From Micavibrio sp. UBA7689 (GTDB taxonomy: Bacteria > Pseudomonadota > Alphaproteobacteria > Micavibrionales > Micavibrionaceae), in assembly GCA_002482805.1 (NCBI GenBank), contig DLGR01000019.1, positions 1 to 64,000 of the forward strand: a stretch of DNA of 64,000 nucleotides. Reading direction: 5' to 3'. Both the position numbers and the translations under genes were made by a program. The notes beneath the pieces are model-generated. The model worked only from the letters and a program-made list of their open reading frames with translations. It had not been told where the DNA came from and ran no database searches. Shown here in pieces: positions 1 through 7,165 of the stretch (its first letter is position 1; each line of letters opens with the position of its first letter).

Positions 1-924
<924 letters not shown>

Positions 925-953
925 GGTTTTTCTCCTTTTTGAGAATCAATTAA

Positions 954-1000
954 TTCAATGGTTTAACAAACGATCTAATAGTTCGTTTGCCGATTTTTTT
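954..1000 (-). repeat. 47-bp leader element, copy 1 (related copy at 26021-26066)
   Basis: Lies between groES and groEL. On the + strand it contains TTCAATGG, then TTAAC, then ATCTA, then TAGTTCGTTTGC followed by a T-run, in the same order and spacing as in the segment just upstream of radA. About 37 of 46 aligned positions agree. In this copy CAAACGA and TCGTTTG can pair into a 7-bp stem. In the radA copy the left arm is changed and the stem is lost. Function unknown; it could be a dispersed non-coding repeat or a shared regulatory leader. Confidence 0.5.
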
Positions 1001-1004
1001 TTAA

Positions 1005-1322
1005 CTACGCGGCCTTCTTGGCAGCAGCGCCGCCTTCGATGATGCCCATGATGTCGGATTCTTTGACGACCAGAAGTTCCTGACCATCCACCGTGATTTC
1101 CGTGCCGGCCCATTTGGAAATGAGTACGCGGTCACCGGCTTTGACATCCAGCGCCAAACGGGCAGCGCCGTTTTCATTGTACGCACCAGGACCGGCAGCA
1201 ATCACTTCGGCTTCCATCGGTTTTTCTTTGGCCGTGTCGGGGATAATGATCCCGCCGGCGGTTTTGGCTTCCTGCTCGATACGCTTCAGAAGTACGCGAT
1301 CATGCAAAGGGCGAAATTTCAT
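1005..1322 (-). CDS. groES: 10 kDa co-chaperonin GroES
   Basis: Seven-subunit lid of the GroEL chamber. The 105-residue protein starts with KFRPLHDRVLLKRIEQE, has the mobile loop TAGGIIIPDTAKEKP, and ends in an Ala/Lys-rich tail. These are typical GroES features. The start at 1322 has an AGGAG site at good spacing. It is the first gene of the groESL operon, with the CIRCE operator 59 bp upstream of its start. Confidence 0.98.
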   Translation of the reverse strand: MKFRPLHDRVLLKRIEQEAKTAGGIIIPDTAKEKPMEAEVIAAGPGAYNENGAARLALDVKAGDRVLISKWAGTEITVDGQELLVVKESDIMGIIEGGAAAKKAA

Positions 1323-1380
1323 ATTTTAGTCTCCTAAGTAATTGTTTTAAAACAATTTCTAACAACTCACCATGAGCCTG

Positions 1381-1407
1381 TTAGCACTCCCGCTAGGGGA
1401 GTGCCAA
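1381..1407 (-). promoter_or_regulatory. CIRCE operator (HrcA-binding inverted repeat)
   Basis: TTAGCACTC, nine bases, GAGTGCCAA on the + strand. This matches the CIRCE consensus TTAGCACTC-N9-GAGTGCTAA with one change. It sits between the groES start and the likely promoter, as in other groESL operons, where HrcA represses until heat shock. The hrcA gene is not in this window. Confidence 0.95.
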
Positions 1408-1493
1408 ACCATATAGCAAAGCGTAGCAAAATGGCAAGATATTCCTGCACCCGCATTAGGAATTGGAAAGCCGAAATATGCTAATATGAAGAT

Positions 1494-1757
1494 ATGGCAG
1501 ACTTTGAATTACAGTTTACCAGCGACTATCGCCTGACCACCGCGCAGATCTTTTATCATCTGCCCGACCATCCCAAGTTTTTGCAGGAATTCATCTGGCA
1601 GGATTACGACCGCGCCCCGATATTTCCCGAACTCAAACAATTTCTTGGCTTCTGGGTACGCGAGATCGAAGGTAAGCTGCATTCGGTTTACGTGGCGCAC
1701 AGCAAGATCATCACGCCATCCGAAGCGCGCATGATCGACATCGAAATCATAGCTTAG
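1494..1757 (+). CDS. usg: Usg family protein
   Basis: Small 87-residue protein of the Usg family (named for a gene upstream of the trp operon). It is widespread in alphaproteobacteria and has no established function. Diagnostic stretches are LTTAQIFYHLPDHP, FIWQDYDRAP, FPELKQFLGFW and the C-terminal LHSVYVAH. It is divergent from groES and convergent with the ferredoxin gene, with one base between the two stop codons. No strong ribosome site is visible; a weak GAAG lies just before the ATG. Confidence 0.85.
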   Translation: MADFELQFTSDYRLTTAQIFYHLPDHPKFLQEFIWQDYDRAPIFPELKQFLGFWVREIEGKLHSVYVAHSKIITPSEARMIDIEIIA

Positions 1758-1758
1758 A

Positions 1759-2076
1759 TTACGGCTCTGTCCCCGGCGCGAGTGTGACCTTCAACCCGTC
1801 CAGTTCTTCGCTCATCAATATCTGACAGGACAGACGTGAATTGTCACGCACATCCGGCGCGGTATCGAGAAGATCGGTTTCGTCTTCGCGCGGAGGATAC
1901 AGCTTCGATAGCCAATCCTCATCAACATAGACATGACAGGTCGCACAGGACGCGCAGCCGCCGCATTCCGCCTTGATGGGAAGGCCTGCGTCGCGGATGA
2001 TTTCCATGACGCGCCAACCTTCGATACCTTCGCATTCATGAGTTTTGCCATCCTGATCCGTCACGAAAATACGCAT
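1759..2076 (-). CDS. [2Fe-2S] ferredoxin, adrenodoxin type
   Basis: Soluble one-electron carrier, 105 residues. The cluster ligands are visible as Cys38, Cys44, Cys47 (C-x5-C-x2-C) and Cys84, the vertebrate/adrenodoxin-type spacing. The start at 2076 gives the expected MRIFVTD N-terminus; a longer open frame upstream overlaps the preceding membrane-protein gene and is not used. It is the last gene of a three-gene operon with a ferredoxin reductase, 2 bp after the membrane protein. Fdx of the Isc pathway is another possibility for this fold, but no isc genes are near. Confidence 0.92.
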   Translation of the reverse strand: MRIFVTDQDGKTHECEGIEGWRVMEIIRDAGLPIKAECGGCASCATCHVYVDEDWLSKLYPPREDETDLLDTAPDVRDNSRLSCQILMSEELDGLKVTLAPGTEP

Positions 2077-2078
2077 GG

Positions 2079-2882
2079 CTACAATCTGACTTTGTTCTTC
2101 TTCGTGAAAACTTCGGAAAGCGCATAGGTGATGCCAGCCGTGGCCATGATGCTTTTGCCGAGATCGCCCGCGACGGTGAACAAGATCATCACGAAATTGC
2201 CCGCGCTTTTTCCGAACGCCGCCGCCAGAGGATCGCCGATTAATCCACCCGCCAGCGCCACCAAGGCAACGAAAGGCAACCCGCATATGACCCACACGAT
2301 AAACATGGCAAAGGATGTTTGAATTCCTTTGAGCGCGGAAAGATATGTCATGCCCCCCATGTTGATTGCGTAGGGAATGTAGAGCCACAACAGACGGAAA
2401 CCCCAGACCATGAAACCGAGGAGGAAGATGGATGTAATCACAATGACAACAGGTATTTCCACCTGCGCTGCGCCTTCTACAGGCACGTAAGGCAGCATGT
2501 AAAGGCGGATGAGTTCGGAAAGCACGCCTACCGTCATATTGATGAGAACGAAAACGATCATGCCGCCCAGAACGCCGCGCGCACGCGTTTCAAGCATGGC
2601 GATATCGGATTCCATGTCACCCGACGGCCGGAACGGCCATATCTGCCCCAGCACCTGAAAACGAACGAGGTGCGAAAGCATCCAGCCTTGCGCGAACAAA
2701 GCAGGCAACATGATAAGCATGAACAAGGTGAAATTGCCGCTGGCATAGGTAATCGCCATAGTGAAACAAAACAGGCGAAGCACGAAGGGCACGATGGCGA
2801 GTTTCAAAATGTAATGACGTATGGCCCATGTGTTTTTATAGGCTTTGGCGGAGGCTGTGATGATGTCGAAAGGGGCGGCCAT
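2079..2882 (-). CDS. Polytopic membrane protein of unknown function
   Basis: 267 residues with about five or six hydrophobic segments (around residues 25-65, 105-125, 145-170, 190-220 and 230-250). No recognised domain or catalytic motif. It is sandwiched between the ferredoxin reductase (11 bp upstream) and ferredoxin (2 bp downstream), so it is co-transcribed with both. That suggests, but does not show, a role in membrane redox chemistry. Confidence 0.75.
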   Translation of the reverse strand: MAAPFDIITASAKAYKNTWAIRHYILKLAIVPFVLRLFCFTMAITYASGNFTLFMLIMLPALFAQGWMLSHLVRFQVLGQIWPFRPSGDMESDIAMLETRARGVLGGMIVFVLINMTVGVLSELIRLYMLPYVPVEGAAQVEIPVVIVITSIFLLGFMVWGFRLLWLYIPYAINMGGMTYLSALKGIQTSFAMFIVWVICGLPFVALVALAGGLIGDPLAAAFGKSAGNFVMILFTVAGDLGKSIMATAGITYALSEVFTKKNKVRL

Positions 2883-2893
2883 GGAAAAGCAGT

Positions 2894-3931
2894 TTAAGCG
2901 GCTTTGTCGGCAACACCAAGTTTTTCCTGCAGGGATGAAGACGAGGTTGTGTATTGAAACCGCAGTTTTTTGTCGGGATAGACATAGCGGAACGCCTGTT
3001 GCGCCATCAATGCACCTTCATGGAAGCCCGACAATATGAGTTTCAGCTTGCCGGGGTACCAGTTGATGTCGCCGATGGAGAATATACCCTTTGTCGCTGT
3101 CTCGAACTTTTCCGTATCAACGGGGATCAGGTTTTCATGCAGGTTCAGGCCGAAATTGGCGATGGGGCCTAGCTTCATGGTCAGACCGTAGAAAGCCAGC
3201 AGTGTGTCCGCGGGGATCAAATGTTCGCCAAGGTCCTTGTTATGCGCCATTAACCCTGCGAGAACACCGTCTTTGGCATGCAGGGCTTTCAAATCCGCGA
3301 TATGCAGTTTCATTTTTCCGGCGGCCACAAGCTCACGCATCTTGTTGACGGAATCCGGCGCGGCGCGGAAATCATCGCGGCGGTGAATGAGCGCAACTTC
3401 GGCGGCGATAGGGTGCAGGTTGAGCGCCCAATCCAGCGCAGAATCGCCGCCGCCAGCAATCAGGATTTTCTTGCCGCGGAATTGTTCCATTTTCTTGACG
3501 GAATAAAACACGCTTTTGCCTTCGTGTTTGTCGAGGTCGGGAAGCGAAGGTTTTTTCGGAACGAACGATCCGCCGCCCGCGGCAATCACGATGACAGGCG
3601 CTTCGATCACGACGCCGTCATCGGTTTTGAGTTCCCAATTTCCATTGTCGAGTTTCTTGAGTTCTTCCGCCATCTGCCCGAAATGGAAAACGGGGTTGAA
3701 GGGTTTGATCTGTTCCAAAAGGCGGTCCGTCAATTCCTGACCCGTGACGATAGGAAGCGCGGGAATGTCGTAAATCGGTTTTTCGGGGTAAAGTTCCGCG
3801 CACTGGCCGCCCGGCTTGTCCAGAATATCGACAAGATGGCACTTCATATCCAGAAGGCCCAACTCGAACACCGCGAACAGGCCGACCGGCCCCGCGCCAA
3901 TAATTATCACGTCTGTCTTGTAATTACCCAT
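2894..3931 (-). CDS. Ferredoxin--NADP(+) reductase, thioredoxin-reductase-like (YumC type)
   Basis: FAD/NAD(P)H flavoprotein passing electrons between NADPH and ferredoxin. It is 345 residues. The FAD dinucleotide motif GAGPVG is at residues 12-17 and the second nucleotide motif AGGGDSA at about 159-165. The CxxC of thioredoxin reductase is absent, which is the hallmark of this FNR subgroup. The C-terminal FSIGDINWYPGKLKLI segment matches the family. It heads the operon with the membrane protein and its probable partner ferredoxin, and is divergent from heme A synthase with only 24 bp between the start codons. Confidence 0.93.
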   Translation of the reverse strand: MGNYKTDVIIIGAGPVGLFAVFELGLLDMKCHLVDILDKPGGQCAELYPEKPIYDIPALPIVTGQELTDRLLEQIKPFNPVFHFGQMAEELKKLDNGNWELKTDDGVVIEAPVIVIAAGGGSFVPKKPSLPDLDKHEGKSVFYSVKKMEQFRGKKILIAGGGDSALDWALNLHPIAAEVALIHRRDDFRAAPDSVNKMRELVAAGKMKLHIADLKALHAKDGVLAGLMAHNKDLGEHLIPADTLLAFYGLTMKLGPIANFGLNLHENLIPVDTEKFETATKGIFSIGDINWYPGKLKLILSGFHEGALMAQQAFRYVYPDKKLRFQYTTSSSSLQEKLGVADKAA

Positions 3932-3936
3932 AGGGC

Positions 3937-3944
3937 GTTATAAA
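3937..3944. promoter_or_regulatory. Possible shared bidirectional -10 region
   Basis: The 24-bp gap between the two divergent start codons (3931 and 3956) contains GTTATAAA. It reads TATAAA on the + strand and TATAAC on the - strand. On the - strand a TTGACA lies about 18-20 bp upstream, inside codons 2-4 of heme A synthase. Initiation from either box would give nearly leaderless transcripts. This is an inference from spacing only. Confidence 0.4.
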
Positions 3945-3955
3945 TCTCATCCCGC

Positions 3956-4936
3956 ATGGATTTGTCAACAACGCCCCACAAAAACGTCCGAAACTGGCTC
4001 TATTTCACGGCCTTCATGGTATTTGCCATGGCGGTTATCGGCGCGGTGACCCGCTTAACCGAAAGCGGCCTGTCCATGGTCGAATGGAAACCGCTGATCG
4101 GCGCCATCCCGCCTCTTTCTGACACCGAATGGGAGCGCGTGTTCGGCCTTTACAAACAAACGCCGGAATTCCTTCAAAAGAATTCATGGATGGAGATAGG
4201 CGACTTCAAGAACATTTTTTTCTGGGAATGGCTGCACCGTTTCTGGGGCCGTTTGATCGGACTCGTCTTCGCGCTTCCCCTTCTCTATTTCTGGGTGCGC
4301 AAACAAATTCCGCAAGGTTACGGTTTGAAACTGCTCGGCGTTCTCATACTCGGCGGCCTGCAGGGCGTGCTCGGCTGGTACATGGTTATGAGCGGCCTGG
4401 TCGACCGACCCGATGTCAGCCACTTCCGCCTCGCCGCGCATTTGGGATTGGCGCTGGTTATTTTTTGCGTGCTGCTCTGGATTGCGTTTGATTTTACGCC
4501 ACAGGGTACGCGCCAGGGCACGTTCTGCGAAAAACGCCACGGATGGATCGCGTTCGTTTTGCTCTCGGTTACGGTGTTATGGGGCGCGTTCACGGCGGGG
4601 CTCGACGGCGGCATGGTCTACAATACTTGGCCGATGATGAACCAACATTGGATGCCGCCCGAAGTGACGGGTATATACGCCATCTTGCATGACCCCGCTG
4701 CAGTACAGTTTTTCCACCGCTGGATCGCCATTGCGACCTTTGTCGCCGTTGCATCCTTCGCCGTGCGCATGAAATCCATGCCGCTCGTCGCCATGATGTT
4801 CGTGCAGGTGGCGCTCGGCATAGGCACGGTCATGTCACAAGTCGTAATTCCAATGGCGGCAATACATCAAGCAGGCGCGATGATCTTGCTGGCGTTGATG
4901 ATTCGCCAGATTCATTCCCTGCATCGCGGCGTTTAA
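3956..4936 (+). CDS. ctaA: Heme A synthase (COX15/CtaA family)
   Basis: Inner-membrane enzyme that oxidises the C8 methyl of heme O to the formyl group of heme A for cytochrome c oxidase. The 326-residue length, about eight hydrophobic helices, GAVTRLTESGLSMVEWKP near the N-terminus and FWEWLHRFWGRLIG around residue 90 are typical of the Cox15 type. Conserved His residues lie in WLHRFWG and in FFHRW near residue 255. The gene overlaps the convergent glycosyltransferase by 4 bp. No ribosome site is evident before the ATG, in line with a possible short or absent leader. Confidence 0.95.
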   Translation: MDLSTTPHKNVRNWLYFTAFMVFAMAVIGAVTRLTESGLSMVEWKPLIGAIPPLSDTEWERVFGLYKQTPEFLQKNSWMEIGDFKNIFFWEWLHRFWGRLIGLVFALPLLYFWVRKQIPQGYGLKLLGVLILGGLQGVLGWYMVMSGLVDRPDVSHFRLAAHLGLALVIFCVLLWIAFDFTPQGTRQGTFCEKRHGWIAFVLLSVTVLWGAFTAGLDGGMVYNTWPMMNQHWMPPEVTGIYAILHDPAAVQFFHRWIAIATFVAVASFAVRMKSMPLVAMMFVQVALGIGTVMSQVVIPMAAIHQAGAMILLALMIRQIHSLHRGV

Positions 4937-5994
4937 AGGATGTTTTCGCGTTTCAAGATCTCGATAAAGAAATCGAGATAGGCGGCGACCGATTTTTCTT
5001 TGGTGAATTCGTTTTGATAGCGTTTATAACCTTGCGCCACCAGCCGATCACGCAAGGGTTTGTCACTCAAGATACGCTGTACGGCCGTGGTAAGTGCCGC
5101 CGCATCGTTTTTCGGCACCATCAATGAATCTTCGCCGTCCACGCAGAACTGGCGCGGACCATCCGCATCCGAAACGATCACGGGACGTTTCAACGCCCAG
5201 CTTTGCGCGAACACTGTGCCGAACGCTTCATAGCGCGAGACGAACACACAGACATCACAGGCTTCGAGCAGCGCCGAGCGATCGGTGCGCCAGCCCAGAA
5301 ACTTCACACGTTCAGCTACGCCCAGATCAGCGGCAAGTTTTTCCAGCTTCGCGCGGTCCGGCCCCTCGCCCGCGATCCATGCATACACATGCGGGAGCGA
5401 AACGATGGATTTGATAAGAATGTCGTGCGCCTTGCTGGAATGCAGGCGGCCCAATGCCAGAAGGACGGGCGCGTTGTCGGGCGTATTCAATTCCGCACGG
5501 AAAACGGGCTTTTCGATAGGTTCTACTTCCGCGAAATTGTTGATATGACGGATGCGGTCTGCTTCCACCCCGTTATCGGTGAGGTAGCGTTTGATGTCGG
5601 GCGTGATGGTGTTGAAGTAATCGGCGGATTTGAAATATTTGGTTTTGTAGTATCCGCCGAGGCGCGACACCACCAGATAACGTTGGGCGGTTTTCAACGC
5701 ATTCCAGTTAGGGGTTTTGTGCGCGCCGCGTGCCATCCATGTCTGTATGATAAGGGGCTGGAATTTTTTGATGACGCGCCCAAGCGCCCAGCCTGTAAAA
5801 ATATCGATCCCGCCGCCGAAAGGCAGCGTGTGCACCTTGATCCCCGCCTTTTCCAGCGCGGGCACGCGCACAGGATTGGAACGGGTCGCGACCTCGATAT
5901 CGACGCCCGCATCGCGCATGGCGATGCACATATCGACGAAGGCGGTTTCCGCCCCGCCATGATCGCCGCCCGCCATAACCTGTAAAATTTTCAT
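4933..5994 (-). CDS. Glycosyltransferase, GT-B fold family 4
   Basis: Probable transfer of a sugar from a nucleotide sugar to a glycan or lipid acceptor in envelope biosynthesis. It is 353 residues. The N-terminus MKILQVMAGGDHGGAETAFV is the usual GT4 acceptor-domain start. The C-terminal half has LALGRLHSSKA, WIAGEGPDR and SRYEAFGTVFAQSWALKRPV, which includes the E-x7-E nucleotide-sugar motif. No other glycan genes are adjacent, so the acceptor cannot be named. Confidence 0.88.
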   Translation of the reverse strand: MKILQVMAGGDHGGAETAFVDMCIAMRDAGVDIEVATRSNPVRVPALEKAGIKVHTLPFGGGIDIFTGWALGRVIKKFQPLIIQTWMARGAHKTPNWNALKTAQRYLVVSRLGGYYKTKYFKSADYFNTITPDIKRYLTDNGVEADRIRHINNFAEVEPIEKPVFRAELNTPDNAPVLLALGRLHSSKAHDILIKSIVSLPHVYAWIAGEGPDRAKLEKLAADLGVAERVKFLGWRTDRSALLEACDVCVFVSRYEAFGTVFAQSWALKRPVIVSDADGPRQFCVDGEDSLMVPKNDAAALTTAVQRILSDKPLRDRLVAQGYKRYQNEFTKEKSVAAYLDFFIEILKRENIL

Positions 5995-6007
5995 TGGTGC
6001 TTATGCG

Positions 6008-6748
6008 CTATTGCGCTTTTACTTCCGCTTTGCCGGCTTCTTGCTTGGGTGGGTTTTTCGAAAGCTGCGTATCTTTGGCTTTCTGTTTCGCCTTTTGCAT
6101 GTCGCCAGCGCGTTTTCTGATCACGCTCTCGGGAAGCAGGGTTTCCTGCAGCAATTTCACCATGTCGTCTTCGGTGCGGTCCATGCTGGCCACCAAGTCT
6201 TCGCAGGCTTCCTTGGTGCTCACGGGTTGTTTGGTGATTTGTTTTTCGCCGAATTCATAGGCTTCGTCGTTCATTTTCAAAACGGCGCGCGCCTGTTTGG
6301 GATCCACCAGCGTCTGGGTATCGATTTCCTTATCCACCTGCTTTTTGGCGGCCACAAGGATGGGATCTACCGCATTGGTCCATTGTTTGAACCGCGCGTC
6401 CATTTTTTCTTTCATGTCGGGATTGTTTTTGCCGCAGGATTTGACGGCCGCGCCTACATCACGCTCCACGATCTTGATGACGCGGTGGATGGAATATTTG
6501 TTGCGCAAGATGAAAAAGCTCTCCTTGTCCTTGGGGGATAGCGGGTCAATCAGTTTGTTTTCCGCATCGATCCATTTTTTCAAAGGCGTGTTTTCCGCTT
6601 TGGCCGGACCAGGTGCAGGTTTTTCATCCACCTTTTTTTCAACCACGGATTTTGCCGCCGCAGGTTTTTCGGCCTTTTTTTCTTCAGCCGCAAAGGAAGG
6701 GGACACAAAAGCAAACGCGAAGGCGGTGACAAGCAGGAAAGAGCGCAT
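6008..6748 (-). CDS. Secreted hypothetical protein, Lys/Glu-rich
   Basis: Not recognised. 246 residues with a clear signal peptide (cleavage near residue 20, after PSFA), then a low-complexity Lys/Ala/Glu/Pro segment to about residue 50. A mostly helical body follows, with two Cys near residues 110 and 185 that could form a disulfide, and a basic Gln/Lys-rich tail. Probably periplasmic. It lies 13 bp upstream of the glycosyltransferase on the same strand, so the two may be co-transcribed. Confidence 0.75.
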   Translation of the reverse strand: MRSFLLVTAFAFAFVSPSFAAEEKKAEKPAAAKSVVEKKVDEKPAPGPAKAENTPLKKWIDAENKLIDPLSPKDKESFFILRNKYSIHRVIKIVERDVGAAVKSCGKNNPDMKEKMDARFKQWTNAVDPILVAAKKQVDKEIDTQTLVDPKQARAVLKMNDEAYEFGEKQITKQPVSTKEACEDLVASMDRTEDDMVKLLQETLLPESVIRKRAGDMQKAKQKAKDTQLSKNPPKQEAGKAEVKAQ

Positions 6749-6813
6749 GGGAATTTTCCGTTTTCGTAGTGAATGTTCCTATCTTTATAGCGTACCAGAA
6801 AGCACCCCGCATG

Positions 6814-6848
6814 AAAAAAATAGCCACCGGATTTCTTTCCGGTGGCTA
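6814..6848 (-). terminator. Rho-independent terminator of the 6.8-7.0 kb RNA candidate
   Basis: Perfect 10-bp stem (TAGCCACCGG with CCGGTGGCTA), 8-base loop, then seven T residues on the - strand. The + strand lacks a T-run, so it acts leftward. It lies 66 bp before the downstream start codon at 6748 and far from the end of rne, which has its own terminator. Confidence 0.88.
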
Positions 6849-7045
6849 AGGGACGAAAACGCCCGCTGACCTCGGGTGCCTGAAGGGAAGGGAGAACATG
6901 CGGGGGCAAGATTCCCATTCAGGAAGGCCAACAGACGGGAACCATGTAGTAGGTAGAAGCCCATCAAACTACGAAGCGTCAGGCGGTATTGAGGCGATCC
7001 CGTGTGTGGGGAGATCTATGCAACTTGCCTAAAAACCGCTTCGTA
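6814..7045 (-). ncRNA. Unassigned structured small RNA candidate, about 200-230 nt
   Basis: No protein-coding gene fits between the rne terminator (7135-7162) and the secreted hypothetical (6748). The - strand here has an AT-rich box resembling a -10 (7044-7050) and ends in the strong terminator at 6814-6848. Pairing segments include TACGAAGCG/CGCTTCGTA (7037-7045 with 6970-6978), GGCAAG/CTTGCC and TTCCC/GGGAA. It could be an alphaproteobacterial 6S RNA, whose size and conserved isolation fit, but I cannot match it by memory. A 5' leader with an attenuator for the downstream gene is the other option. SRP RNA is excluded because it is at 51.4 kb. Confidence 0.5.
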
Positions 7046-7093
7046 TATATCTCTATTTTTATGTTAAATGAAAACAATTAAGGGCCGTTAAAA

Positions 7094-7115
7094 AATGCCT
7101 AAAATTTTAGGCATT
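7094..7115. repeat. Perfect 22-bp palindrome
   Basis: Arms AATGCCTAAAA and TTTTAGGCATT, symmetric about 7104/7105 with no spacer. On the - strand it is followed by further T residues, so it could be a weak second terminator behind rne. Perfect symmetry also suits a dimeric repressor site upstream of the RNA candidate. Confidence 0.6.
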
Positions 7116-7134
7116 CGACTCTGTTCATGCCATT

Positions 7135-7162
7135 AAAAAAGGGCGGAAAACCGCCCTTTTTT
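7135..7162 (-). terminator. Terminator of rne (bidirectional sequence)
   Basis: AAAAAAGGGCGG, four-base loop, CCGCCCTTTTTT: a strong GC stem flanked by A and T runs, 4 bp past the rne stop codon. Confidence 0.9.
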
Positions 7163-7165
7163 CAA

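Noticed and set aside
2077..2388. Longer N-terminal form of the ferredoxin
   Set aside because: It would overlap the membrane-protein gene by 310 bp in another frame; the 105-residue form has normal family length.
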